Shown here: positions 27,010 through 35,173 of the stretch, in pieces | Numbering within the stretch: position 1 is the first letter of the stretch | Layout: each line of letters begins with the position of its first letter | Assembly (NCBI RefSeq): GCF_019160155.1 | Contig: NZ_JAFNIH010000006.1 | Coordinates: 1-64,000, forward strand | Reading direction: 5' to 3' | Source: Pinisolibacter aquiterrae | GTDB taxonomy: Bacteria > Pseudomonadota > Alphaproteobacteria > Rhizobiales > Ancalomicrobiaceae | Length of the DNA stretch: 64,000 nucleotides | Made by a program: the position numbers and the translations under genes | The notes under the pieces: model-generated | The model's input: only the letters and a program-made list of their open reading frames with translations | Databases searched by the model: none | What the model was told of the DNA's origin: nothing

Positions 27010-27761
27010 CAGGCGATCCCCTTCGATCCGAGATAGGCCCTGCGGACCTCTTCGTTGCGCTCGATGTCGTGGATGCGGCCCTCGGCGAGGACCTTGCCGA
27101 GGTGGAGAACGGTGATCTTCTCGGCGATCTCGCGGACGAAGGCCATGTCGTGCTCCACCACCACCAGGGTGTGGCGCCCCTTGAGGCCGTTGATGATCTG
27201 CGAGGTCTTGAAGGTCTCCGCCTGGGTCATGCCGGCGGTGGGTTCGTCGAGCAGGATGATCTTGCGGTTCTGGACGATCAGCATCGCCAGTTCGAGCCAT
27301 TGGGTCTGGCCGTGGCTCAGCTCGCCGGCGCGCCGGCCGGCCTGCTCGCGCAGGCCCGCGAGTTCGAGCGCCTCGTCGACCCGATCGCGATCCTCGGCCG
27401 GGAAGCCGAAGCCGAGATTGGCGAAGACGCCGGGGGTGAGGCAGCTCGCCACCTCGAGATTGCGGCGGACGGTGAGGTCGCGGAAGACGCTGGGGATCTG
27501 GAACTTGCGGCCGATGCCGGCGCGGGCGATCTCGTGTTCCTCGCGGTTGGTGATCTCGGTGTCCTCGACGAAGACGCGGCCCTGGGTGGACTTGGTCTTG
27601 CCGGAGACGAGATCCATCAGGGTGGTCTTGCCGGCGCCGTTGGCGCCGAGCAGGACGCGCAGTTCGCCCTCCTCGACCACCATCGACACGCCGTCGACCG
27701 CCTTGAAGCCGGAGAAGTCGACGCCGATCTCCTCGATCGTCAGTGCGGACTTGTTGCTCAT
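27009..27761 (-). CDS. urtD: Urea/amide ABC transporter ATPase UrtD (250 aa)
   Basis: LivG-type ATPase with Walker A GANGAGKTT and an ABC signature reduced to LSHGQTQWLELAM, the UrtD-characteristic variant. Walker B is IILLDEPTAGM. The DFSGFKAVDGVSMVVEEGELRVLLG opening is diagnostic. It sits ten bases after urtC and overlaps urtE. Confidence 0.93.
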   Translation of the reverse strand: MSNKSALTIEEIGVDFSGFKAVDGVSMVVEEGELRVLLGANGAGKTTLMDLVSGKTKSTQGRVFVEDTEITNREEHEIARAGIGRKFQIPSVFRDLTVRRNLEVASCLTPGVFANLGFGFPAEDRDRVDEALELAGLREQAGRRAGELSHGQTQWLELAMLIVQNRKIILLDEPTAGMTQAETFKTSQIINGLKGRHTLVVVEHDMAFVREIAEKITVLHLGKVLAEGRIHDIERNEEVRRAYLGSKGIA

Positions 27762-27771
27762 GGTCTTCTCC

Positions 27772-28902
27772 TCACTCGCCGGCCGCGACGACCGGCGCGG
27801 CGGCGACCGCGCGGCGACCGAGGAGGCGTCCGATGCCGTCCTTGACGACGCCGGCGATGCCGCGCGGCAGGTAGAGGACGACGAGGATGAACATCAGGCC
27901 GATGACGACCTTCCAGGCCTCCATGAAGGTGGCGGATTCGCTCATCGACGCCTCGATGGTGTTGATCAGCATGGCGCCGATGCAGGCCCCCAGGATCGAC
28001 GAGCGTCCGCCCACCGCCGCCCACACCACCATGGTGATGGAGAAGGTCAGGTCCATGAAGGTCGGCGAGGCGAATTCGGCGGCGAGCACGTAGAGCATGC
28101 CGGCGAAACCGGCGATCAGGGCCGAGACGCAGAAGAAGAAGATCTGATAGGCCGGCACGTCGAAGCCGAGGTAGCGGGCCCGGTTCTCGTCGTCGCGGAT
28201 CGCCTGGAGGATCAGGCCGGCGCGGGTCTCGACCAAGAGGCGGGCGCCGATCAGGACCACCGACAGCGACACCGCCACCAGATAATAGGTGGGCGTCACA
28301 TAGGGGTCGAACTCGAAGCCGGCGACGGTGAACCAACCGAGGTCGGTGAGGCCGTTGAAGCCGTTGGTGATCGGTTGCGCGTCGATCAGGACGAGGCGGA
28401 CCAGCAGCACCAGGGCGAGGGTGATGATCGAGACGAACACCCCGGCGATGCGCTTGCGGAAGATCACCGCGCCGAGGATGCCGGCCACCAGCGTCGGCAG
28501 GGCGAGGCCCATGGCGACGCCGAACCATTGCCACTGGAAGGGGATCCACAGGAAGGACCCCTTGTTGATGCAGCACAGGTCGGTGACGGCGCCGGGCTCG
28601 GAGTTCCACAACATGAAGTCGGGGAGCGGCGTGGTCGAGCCCTGCTGGAGGCTGGTCGCCGAGGCGAGCTTCAGCGACATGGCGATCATGTAGGCGCCGA
28701 GGCCGAAGAAGAGACCCTGGCCGAGGTTCAGCACCCCGGCATAGCCCCAGGAGAGCGCGATCGAGACGCCGAGGATGCCGTAGACGCAATATTTGGCGAA
28801 GCGGTTGAGCCAGAACGGATCGCTCACCACCAGCGGCAGCAGCATCAGGGCGGCGACGAAGCTCGCGTAGGCGGCGATGGTGACGGAACGCGGTAGGGTC
28901 AT
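27772..28902 (-). CDS. urtC: Urea/amide ABC transporter permease UrtC (376 aa)
   Basis: Branched-chain amino-acid (LivM) class permease with eight to ten helices. The conserved SWGYAGVLNLGQGLFFGLGAY and AVGGRSSILGACIGAMLIN segments are present. DENRARYLGFDVPAYQIFFF is the cytoplasmic ATPase-contact region. ATG 28902 was chosen because it is one base after the urtB stop; an upstream ATG would add ten residues. It forms a heterodimer with UrtB. Confidence 0.92.
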   Translation of the reverse strand: MTLPRSVTIAAYASFVAALMLLPLVVSDPFWLNRFAKYCVYGILGVSIALSWGYAGVLNLGQGLFFGLGAYMIAMSLKLASATSLQQGSTTPLPDFMLWNSEPGAVTDLCCINKGSFLWIPFQWQWFGVAMGLALPTLVAGILGAVIFRKRIAGVFVSIITLALVLLVRLVLIDAQPITNGFNGLTDLGWFTVAGFEFDPYVTPTYYLVAVSLSVVLIGARLLVETRAGLILQAIRDDENRARYLGFDVPAYQIFFFCVSALIAGFAGMLYVLAAEFASPTFMDLTFSITMVVWAAVGGRSSILGACIGAMLINTIEASMSESATFMEAWKVVIGLMFILVVLYLPRGIAGVVKDGIGRLLGRRAVAAAPVVAAGE

Positions 28903-28903
28903 C

Positions 28904-29797
28904 TCAACGCCCCTTGAAGGAGAACAGGCCACGGGGCATCAGCACGATCACCACGATGACGGTGCCGAAGACGACGGCGCGGGCCAGGATGTCGTTGGTC
29001 ACGGCGGCGACGAGGCCGTTGATCTCGCCGAGGAGGCCGGAGGCGGCGACCGCGCCGAGCAGCGAGCCGACGCCGCCGACCACGACCACCATGAAGCCGT
29101 CGACGACCATCGGCGCGCCCATGTCGGGGAAGACGGTCTTGAAGCCGGACATCATCACCCCGGCGATGCCGGCGAGGCCGGAGCCGTAGGCGAAGGTGAG
29201 CGCGTTGACGCGGGCGACGTCGATGCCGCAGGCGGCTGCCATGGAGCGGTTGCGCATCACCGCGCGCACCTGCATGCCGATCGGGGTGCGGTTCATGATC
29301 AGCCAGGTGACGGCCGTCATCACCACGGTGACGAGGATGATGAAGGCGCGGTAGCCGTTGACCTCGGTGCCGAGGATGGTGATCGTTCCGCGCAGGAAGT
29401 CGGGCACGTCGACGTTCTGCAGCCCCGGTCCGAGCCCCTCGACGTGGATGCCGAGGAAGGACAGGCCGAATTCGAGCCGTACCGCCTGTTGCAGGACCAG
29501 GGCGACGCCCCAGGTCGCCAGAAGCGTGTCGATCAGGCGGCCGTAGAGCCTGCGCACCAGAACCTTCTCGATCGCCCAGCCGAGGCCGGCGGAGATGACG
29601 AAGGCGATCGGCATCGCCACCAGGAGGTTGGCCCCCAGGTAGATGCCGGAGAGAACGGTGGTATAGGCGCCGATCATCACCATCTCGCCGTGGGCCATGT
29701 TGATGACCCCCATGGCGCCGTAGGTGATGGTGAGGCCGAGGGCCACCAGGAGCAGGATCGAGCCCAGGCTCAGGCCGATGAACAATGTGTCGACCAC
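28904..29797 (-). CDS. urtB: Urea/amide ABC transporter permease UrtB (297 aa)
   Basis: LivH-class permease with about eight helices. LTITYGAMGVINMAHGEMVMIGAY and the EAA-like MRNRSMAAACGIDVARVNALTFAYGSGLAGIAG segment identify it. Many UrtB proteins carry a 200-residue periplasmic N-terminal extension; this one lacks it, as do the permeases of short-chain amide (FmdEF-type) systems. That absence keeps the substrate open between urea and amides. Confidence 0.9.
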   Translation of the reverse strand: MVDTLFIGLSLGSILLLVALGLTITYGAMGVINMAHGEMVMIGAYTTVLSGIYLGANLLVAMPIAFVISAGLGWAIEKVLVRRLYGRLIDTLLATWGVALVLQQAVRLEFGLSFLGIHVEGLGPGLQNVDVPDFLRGTITILGTEVNGYRAFIILVTVVMTAVTWLIMNRTPIGMQVRAVMRNRSMAAACGIDVARVNALTFAYGSGLAGIAGVMMSGFKTVFPDMGAPMVVDGFMVVVVGGVGSLLGAVAASGLLGEINGLVAAVTNDILARAVVFGTVIVVIVLMPRGLFSFKGR

Positions 29798-29829
29798 GAC
29801 GGTTCCTCGCGGTGTCGATGAAGGGAGGT

Positions 29830-29854
29830 CCGGCCGCCGCGTTTCGGCGGCCGG
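29830..29854 (-). promoter_or_regulatory. Intercistronic hairpin between urtA and urtB
   Basis: CCGGCCGCCG and CGGCGGCCGG form a perfect 10-bp stem around CGTTT, 19 bases after the urtA stop. It is probably an mRNA-stabilising structure that raises binding-protein output over permease output. Confidence 0.6.
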
Positions 29855-29873
29855 AGAGGCGCGGCTCGGCCGA

Positions 29874-31133
29874 TCAGAGCTTCAGCTTCGTGCTGTCGAG
29901 GCCGCTCGCCTTGCAGTAGAGGCCGGTCTCGGTCTCGCCGTAGGCGACGTAGGGCAGCGGGCGGATCGGCGCGTCGAGCTGCTGGACGATCTTGCCCTGG
30001 CCGTCGGCCTGCCACTGGGCGATGCGCGGGGTGAGGTAGGTGTGCTGGTTCTCGGCGTCGACCTTGACGTGCCCGTTGGGGGCGTCGAATTCCTGGCCGA
30101 GAACGGCGGCGCGGATCGTCTCCGGGGTCAGCTTGTCGCCGGCCTTGGCGGCGGCCTGCGCGAACAGATAGACCTGGAAATAGGCCGATTCCATCGCGTG
30201 ATGGGTGACCGCCTTGGGATCCTTGACGTAGGCGCGGTAGCGCTCGACGAAGGATTTGTTGCGGTCGCTGTCGATCGCCTGGAAATAGGGGAAGGACGTG
30301 TAGGAGCCGGCGGCGTATTCCGCGCCCATCGCCGCGATCTCGACCTCGGAGGTGACCGAGGCGCAGATCGGCAGCTTGTCGTGGCTGAGGCCCTGGTTCT
30401 TGAACTCGCGATAGAAGGCGACCACCGAATCGCCGACCACGTTCGACAGGACCACGTCGCAGCCCGACGACTTGATCTTGTTGACCATCGAGCCCCATTC
30501 GGAATGGCCCAGCTCGAGATATTCGTCGGCGACCCACTCGCCGCCATTCTTCTCGATCAGGATCTTGCAGACCTTCGCCATCTCACGCGGATAGATGTAG
30601 TTCGATCCGACGATGAAGAACTTCTTCTTGCCGAGCGTGTTGATGATCCAGGGGATGAAGACAGAGAGCTGCTGGTTCGGGGTCGACCCGGTGTAGACGA
30701 CGTTCTTCGAGCACTCGAAGCCTTCGTAATAGGTCGGGTAGAAGAGCAGGTTGTTGCGCTTCTCGAACACCGGCAGCACCGCCTTGCGGCTCGCCGAGGT
30801 GTAGCAGGCGAAGGCGGAGACGACGCGGTCGCGCACCACCAGCTTGGAGGCCTTCTCGTTGAAGGTCTTGGGGTCGGAGGCGCCGTCCTCGATGATCGGC
30901 TTGATCTTGCGGCCGTTGATGCCGCCCTTCTCGTTGATTTCGGCGATCGCCATCAGGGTCGCGTCGTTGAGTGACTTCTCGATGATCGACAGGCCCCCGG
31001 TGTGGGAGAACAGGACGCCGACCGGGATCTCCTCGGCGGCGGCGGCGCTCGAACCCAGAACGGCGGGCGCGGCGATCATGCCCGCGCCGGCGAGCGCGGT
31101 GTTCTTGAAGAATTCACGGCGGTTCAGTTTCAT
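29874..31133 (-). CDS. urtA: Urea/short-chain amide ABC transporter substrate-binding protein UrtA (419 aa)
   Basis: Periplasmic binding protein of the LivJ/AmiC/UrtA group. The N-terminus carries a twin-arginine-type signal (NRREFFKNTALAGAGMIAAP, cleavage near residue 33). The mature protein starts EEIPVGVLFSHTGGLSIIEKSLND. The motifs CYTSASRKAVLPVFEKRNNLLFYPTYYEGFECSKNVVYTG are typical of urea and amide binders. It is the first gene after a terminator/antiterminator leader. Urea, formamide and acetamide are all plausible ligands; the amiE context favours amides plus urea. Confidence 0.9.
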   Translation of the reverse strand: MKLNRREFFKNTALAGAGMIAAPAVLGSSAAAAEEIPVGVLFSHTGGLSIIEKSLNDATLMAIAEINEKGGINGRKIKPIIEDGASDPKTFNEKASKLVVRDRVVSAFACYTSASRKAVLPVFEKRNNLLFYPTYYEGFECSKNVVYTGSTPNQQLSVFIPWIINTLGKKKFFIVGSNYIYPREMAKVCKILIEKNGGEWVADEYLELGHSEWGSMVNKIKSSGCDVVLSNVVGDSVVAFYREFKNQGLSHDKLPICASVTSEVEIAAMGAEYAAGSYTSFPYFQAIDSDRNKSFVERYRAYVKDPKAVTHHAMESAYFQVYLFAQAAAKAGDKLTPETIRAAVLGQEFDAPNGHVKVDAENQHTYLTPRIAQWQADGQGKIVQQLDAPIRPLPYVAYGETETGLYCKASGLDSTKLKL

Positions 31134-31307
31134 GACGGCCCTCTGTCGTGATCTCGATCGGGCATGGTCCCGTCCCGCGGGCACACGCCGTCCGTTGCCG
31201 AAAGGACATCCCTTCGGGGTGAATTCTCCCGAGCCCGCGCAAATGAAGCCGCGGGTCGAGAAAGATGATCTGGAACGCCGACGCCCCTGTCGGCTCCGAC
31301 CGGGCAA

Positions 31308-31380
31308 TAAAAAAGCCCGTCCACTCCGGTCAGGAGTGAAACGGGCTGCCCAGCCACGTGGCTCGTAACTCCATTGTCAC
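31308..31380 (-). promoter_or_regulatory. ANTAR-type dual-hexaloop leader and terminator upstream of urtA
   Basis: Read on the minus strand, hairpin P1 (31365-31380) is GTGAC-AATGGA-GTTAC, a six-base loop with A at position 1 and G at position 4. P2 (31344-31355) is GGC-TGGGCA-GCC, with loop G4 present and position 1 U instead of A. The 3' arm of P2 is also the 5' arm of a strong terminator: AGCCCG...CACTCC (31333-31347) pairs with GGAGTG...CGGGCT (31314-31327), followed by a T-run. ANTAR proteins such as AmiR bind paired A1/G4 hexaloops and prevent such terminators. It lies between amiR and urtA. Confidence 0.75.
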
Positions 31381-31434
31381 GACGCCGTATACAAAATCGC
31401 GAGCGGGTGACCCGCCTCGACTTCGTTTCTGAAG

Positions 31435-32043
31435 TTAAGCACCTTTACGGGTCGATTTCAATAGGTCGTGCGCATTGACGATCGCGTCGGCCATTTCATC
31501 CATGGGTAGTCTCTTCGACATGGCCTGCTGCCGGAGGCTGTCGTAAGCCTCCTGTTCACTGAGGCCGGCGCTCTCCATCAGGATCGCCTTGGCCTTGGAG
31601 ATGCGGTTGTTGCCGGAGAGCTTGCGTTCGAGCTTGCGGATGCGCTTTTCCGCCTCGACCCGTTCGAGCCAGAGGACGCGGGCGATGGTGAGGTTGGTGA
31701 GGAGGCCGAAGGGGCGGATCGGGCGATCGATCACCGCCTGAGCGCCGCATTCGAGCACCACCTGGAGCGTGCTGGGGTTCTCGTAGGAGACGACCGCGAG
31801 GAGGGTCGGGGCCCGGCCCTGGATGCCGCGCACCAGCTTCAGAATCCGGTCGCGGCCTTCATGGTCGACCGACAGGATCACGACGTCGGCGGACGGGCTG
31901 ATGTCCTCGGGCAGCGGCCAGGTCGTCTCGCAGTTGCAGCCGATGCGCCGCAGATGCTCGACGAGAGCCACGCCCTCGCGATCCGGGGGATGGATCACCT
32001 GGATGCGCAGCCCACGAAGATCGCGGAGAATTTGAACGCTCAC
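31435..32043 (-). CDS. amiR: ANTAR antitermination regulator AmiR (202 aa)
   Basis: RNA-binding antiterminator of amide operons. Residues about 1-125 are a receiver-like domain without the usual phosphoacceptor context (ADVVILSVDHEGRD). A coiled coil follows (RVEAEKRIRKLERKLSG). The C-terminal ANTAR domain is at 140-195 (NNRISKAKAILMESAGLSEQEAYDSLRQQAMSKRLPMDEMADAIV). A GTG start at 32043 gives a length close to Pseudomonas AmiR (196) and lies 17 bases after amiC. AmiC binding keeps it silent; amide releases it. The two leaders found upstream of amiC and urtA are its likely RNA targets. Confidence 0.88.
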   Translation of the reverse strand: MSVQILRDLRGLRIQVIHPPDREGVALVEHLRRIGCNCETTWPLPEDISPSADVVILSVDHEGRDRILKLVRGIQGRAPTLLAVVSYENPSTLQVVLECGAQAVIDRPIRPFGLLTNLTIARVLWLERVEAEKRIRKLERKLSGNNRISKAKAILMESAGLSEQEAYDSLRQQAMSKRLPMDEMADAIVNAHDLLKSTRKGA

Positions 32044-32059
32044 GGGGATCCCTGCCGAT

Positions 32060-33205
32060 CTACTTCTTGATCCGAAGTCGAGCGAACGTCCAGTCGTCGA
32101 GTGTCGGCTCGACGAAATAGGGTTCGGGCTTGATTCTGACCTCCGGGTTCCACACCACCTCGAAACGGCCGTTCCGGTCGACGCGCGCCACCCGCGGCCA
32201 CAGTTCGGTGTGGTGGTTGTCGGGGTCGATGCGGATGCGGCCCTGCGGCGCATCGTATTCGAGGCCGAGCAGATGCGGCACCAGCGCCTCCGGATCGTCG
32301 CTGCCGGCGCGGGTCAGCGCCTCGGCATAGAGCATGACCTGGAAATAGGCGGCCTCGGCGCAGGCGGTGACCGGGGCATCGGCCCCGAAACGCGCCTTGA
32401 AGCTCGCAACGAACTGCCGGGCCGCCGGCGTCTCGAGCCCCTCGAAGAAGGGGGCGGCGGTCAGATGGCAACAGGCGACGCCCGGCGACATCTCGGCGAT
32501 CTCCGCCTCGCTGGTGGTCAGGCTGGCGATCGGCATCTTCTCGGCGTCGAAACCGGCCTCGTGGAAGGCGGTGTAGAACATCGCCGTGCCCTTGCCGACC
32601 ACGGTGGAGAAGACCACGTCGGGCTCGTGCTTGCGGATCAGGCGGATGACGCGGTCGAAGTCGGAGGGCTGGCAATCCAGCGGCACATAGACCTCGTCCA
32701 GCACGCGCCCCTTCACCTGCCGCACCAGATCGGCCATCACCCGGTTCGATTCGTAGGGGAAGATGTAGTTCGAACCGATGAACAGGAAGCGGTGGCCGTA
32801 GTTCTCCATGATGTAGCGGGCGAGCTGCATCGAATTCTGGTTCGGCGCGGCGCCGGTGTAGAAGATACGGGGGTGATATTCGAACCCCTCGTAGAGCGTC
32901 GCGTAGAAGAGCAGGCCGCGATGGGCGTCGATCTCGGGCATCACCGCCTTGCGGGTCGACGACATGTAGCAGCCGAAGATCGAGCGGACCCCGTCCTCGC
33001 CGAGGAGCTTGGCGGCGAGCTGGCCGTAGAGGCGCGGCGAGGAGGCGGGATCGTAGATCACCGGCTCGAGCGGGCGTCCGAGAACACCGCCGGCGGCGTT
33101 GATCTGTTCGACGGCGAGCAACGTACCGTTCGCCTGCGTGCTCTCGATGCCGGCCGTCACGCCGCTCCGCGAGTAGAGCATTCCAATCCGCCAGGCGCCG
33201 TCCAT
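32060..33205 (-). CDS. amiC: Cytoplasmic amide sensor AmiC (381 aa)
   Basis: Binding-protein-fold sensor without a signal peptide, which separates it from the exported UrtA. It matches Pseudomonas AmiC (385 aa) closely: IGMLYSRSGVTAGIE, FGCYMSSTRKAVMPEIDAHRGLLFYATLYEGFEY, FIGSNYIFPYESNRVM, DVVFSTVVGKGTAMFY and IASLTTSEAEIAEM. Known AmiC binds amides and releases AmiR. ATG 33205 follows directly after a terminator leader. Its sequence kinship with UrtA shows how sensor and transporter components share an origin. Confidence 0.9.
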   Translation of the reverse strand: MDGAWRIGMLYSRSGVTAGIESTQANGTLLAVEQINAAGGVLGRPLEPVIYDPASSPRLYGQLAAKLLGEDGVRSIFGCYMSSTRKAVMPEIDAHRGLLFYATLYEGFEYHPRIFYTGAAPNQNSMQLARYIMENYGHRFLFIGSNYIFPYESNRVMADLVRQVKGRVLDEVYVPLDCQPSDFDRVIRLIRKHEPDVVFSTVVGKGTAMFYTAFHEAGFDAEKMPIASLTTSEAEIAEMSPGVACCHLTAAPFFEGLETPAARQFVASFKARFGADAPVTACAEAAYFQVMLYAEALTRAGSDDPEALVPHLLGLEYDAPQGRIRIDPDNHHTELWPRVARVDRNGRFEVVWNPEVRIKPEPYFVEPTLDDWTFARLRIKK

Positions 33206-33221
33206 CGGGTCATTATCCAAT

Positions 33222-33292
33222 AAAAAAGCCCCTGTCCCCGCCGAAACGGGAATCAGAGGCTTCCTTGCCACATGGTGGGACCGTCTATGTCC
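33222..33292 (-). promoter_or_regulatory. ANTAR-type dual-hexaloop leader and terminator upstream of amiC
   Basis: On the minus strand P1 (33278-33292) is GGAC-ATAGAC-GGTCC, with one bulged G. P2 (33258-33269) is GGC-AAGGAA-GCC. Both loops have A at position 1 and G at position 4, the ANTAR recognition rule. P2's 3' arm is reused as the 5' arm of a terminator (AAGCC..CTG..CCCG with CGGG..CAG..GGCTT) ending in a T-run at 33222-33227. The linker plus P2 (CCATGTGGCAAGGAAGCC) aligns with the urtA leader (CCACGTGGCTGGGCAGCC). This predicts autoregulation of amiCR. Confidence 0.8.
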
Positions 33293-33375
33293 TGCTCCCA
33301 TCCTTAGTCGAATCCGCGACGAAGGGCAATGCGGAACCGCAGGGACGTCGCGCGCCGGTGCATCGAGGGGCCGGT

Positions 33376-33849
33376 TCACGGGTCGATCGGCACGGCGAGG
33401 CCGGTCTTGACCCGGTCCATGGCGACCAGACTGCGGAATTTTCGAATGTTGGCGTCGGCGAAGAAGAGGCGCCGGGTGAGGGCCTCGTAGTCGGCCATGG
33501 TCGCCACCAGCACGACCAGAACGAAGTCGGCCTCGCCGGTGACGTACCAGCACTGCTGGACCTCGGGCGCCGCCAGGAAGGCGCGTTTGGCGGCGTCTAT
33601 GCGGTCGGCGCGTTCGCTGTCGAGTTCGACCTCGACGATGATGGTGAGGCCGCGATCGACCAGGGCCGGTTCGACCACCGCCACGTTGGCGCGGATGACG
33701 CCGGCCTCCTCGAGCCGGCGGATGCGACGCTGGACGGCGGGGGCGGAGAGGGCGACCGCCTCGCCGATGACGCGCTGGGGCGTGCGGGCGTCGCGTTGGA
33801 GGATGGCGAGAATGGCGCGATCGAAGCGGTCGAGATCGGGGGCGGGCAC
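33376..33849 (-). CDS. Lrp/AsnC-family regulator (157 aa)
   Basis: N-terminal helix-turn-helix (residues about 8-65: LDRFDRAILAILQRDARTPQRVIGEAVALSAPAVQRRIRRLEEAGVI) and a C-terminal RAM/AsnC ligand domain ending near 150 (VQQCWYVTGEADFVLVVLVATMADYE). The GTG at 33849 gives the normal Lrp length. A longer in-frame start at 33981 would overlap the divergent promoter region. Divergent position from the diaminopropionate ammonia-lyase gene, 112 bases away, suggests it controls that amino-acid catabolic pair. Confidence 0.88.
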   Translation of the reverse strand: MPAPDLDRFDRAILAILQRDARTPQRVIGEAVALSAPAVQRRIRRLEEAGVIRANVAVVEPALVDRGLTIIVEVELDSERADRIDAAKRAFLAAPEVQQCWYVTGEADFVLVVLVATMADYEALTRRLFFADANIRKFRSLVAMDRVKTGLAVPIDP

Positions 33850-33961
33850 GGACGGTCCTCGCGGGTCGGGCCGGCGGCGAAACAAACTTGCGCCGGAGGG
33901 CCTCAGATTCAGTCCGAATTTCGTCACGCACGCAATATCGTCTCGTCGATCGACCGAGGAG

Positions 33962-35173
33962 ATGCCGATGTTTCTCGCCAATACCCACCCCGACCACGGG
34001 CACGCGCTCGACCCCGCCGATGCCGCCGCTCTCGGCCCCGAGGCGGCGGCGGAGGCCTTGCGCCTGCTCGCCCATCGGCCGGGCTACGCGCCGACGCCGC
34101 TTCGCCGTCTCACCGGGCTCGCGCGGGCGACCGGGGTCGCGGCGATCACGGTCAAGGACGAGAGCGGCCGGCTCGGCCTCGGCAGCTTCAAGGCGCTCGG
34201 TGGGGCGCACGCGGTGGTGCGGCTGGTGCTCGAGGAGGCGTCGCGCCGGCTCGGCCGGGCGGTCGCGGTCGAGGAGATCGGCTCGCCCGAGGTGCGGGCG
34301 GTGGCGGCGGGGCTCACCTTCGCCTGCGCCACCGACGGCAATCATGGCCGTTCGGTCGCGCAAGGGGCGGGGCTGGTCGGGGCGCGATCGGTGGTCTTCG
34401 TCCACGCCGGGGTCAGCGAGGGGCGAATCGCCGCCATCGCCGCTCTCGGGGCGGAAATGGTGCGGGTCGCCGGCTCCTACGACGAGAGCGTCGCCGAGGC
34501 GGCGCGGGTGGCGGCGTGGGAGGGCTGGACGCTCGTCTCCGACACGTCGTGGCCGGGCTACGAGCGCATTCCCGGTCTGGTGATGCAGGGCTACACGGCG
34601 TTGGTCGCGGAAGCGCTCGACGCGCTCGAGGCGCCGCCGACCCATGTCTTCGTGCAATGCGGCGTCGGCGGCATCGCGGCGGCGGTCGCCGGCCACATGG
34701 CGACGGCGCTCGGGGCCGCGCGGCCGGCCTTCGTGGTGGTCGATCCGGCGCGGGCACCGTGCATGTTCGAGACGGCGCGGGCGGGCCGGCCGGTCAAGCT
34801 CGAGCCGGGCGAGCCGACGATCATGGCGATGCTCGATTGTTTCGAGCCGTCGTTGATCGCCTGGAGGGTTCTGTCGCGGGTCGCCGAGGGGTTCGTGACG
34901 GTCGAGGAGGACGAGGCGATCGCGGTGATGCGGCGTCTCGCTCATCCCGAGCCGGGCGATCCGGTGATCGTCGCCGGCGAGAGCGGCGGTGTCGGTCTCG
35001 CCGGCTTCCTGCAGACGGCGGGCGATCCGGCGACGCGGGCGGCGCTCGGGATCGACGCGGGGTCGCGGATCCTGGTGATCAACACGGAAGGGGCGACGGA
35101 TCCCGCGCGGTGGGCGGCGCTGATGGGCGAGCCGGTTCCGGTCGTCGCGGGTGATCGGGAGGCGCGGGCATGA
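33962..35173 (+). CDS. Diaminopropionate ammonia-lyase-like PLP enzyme (403 aa)
   Basis: Fold-type II PLP enzyme of the threonine-deaminase group. The PLP lysine is Lys77 in GLGSFKALGGAHA. CATDGNHGRSVAQGAGLVGA and the phosphate-binding CGVGGIAAAVAGH loop are visible, and the YERIPGLVMQGYTALVAEALD segment is typical of diaminopropionate ammonia-lyases (2,3-diaminopropionate to pyruvate plus two ammonia). ATG 33962 and ATG 33968 are both possible starts. It overlaps the next gene by four bases. Confidence 0.85.
   Translation: MPMFLANTHPDHGHALDPADAAALGPEAAAEALRLLAHRPGYAPTPLRRLTGLARATGVAAITVKDESGRLGLGSFKALGGAHAVVRLVLEEASRRLGRAVAVEEIGSPEVRAVAAGLTFACATDGNHGRSVAQGAGLVGARSVVFVHAGVSEGRIAAIAALGAEMVRVAGSYDESVAEAARVAAWEGWTLVSDTSWPGYERIPGLVMQGYTALVAEALDALEAPPTHVFVQCGVGGIAAAVAGHMATALGAARPAFVVVDPARAPCMFETARAGRPVKLEPGEPTIMAMLDCFEPSLIAWRVLSRVAEGFVTVEEDEAIAVMRRLAHPEPGDPVIVAGESGGVGLAGFLQTAGDPATRAALGIDAGSRILVINTEGATDPARWAALMGEPVPVVAGDREARA

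Noticed and set aside
32060-33205. Second urea-binding transport protein (UrtA paralogue)
   Set aside because: It has no signal peptide, matches AmiC throughout, and is paired with amiR.
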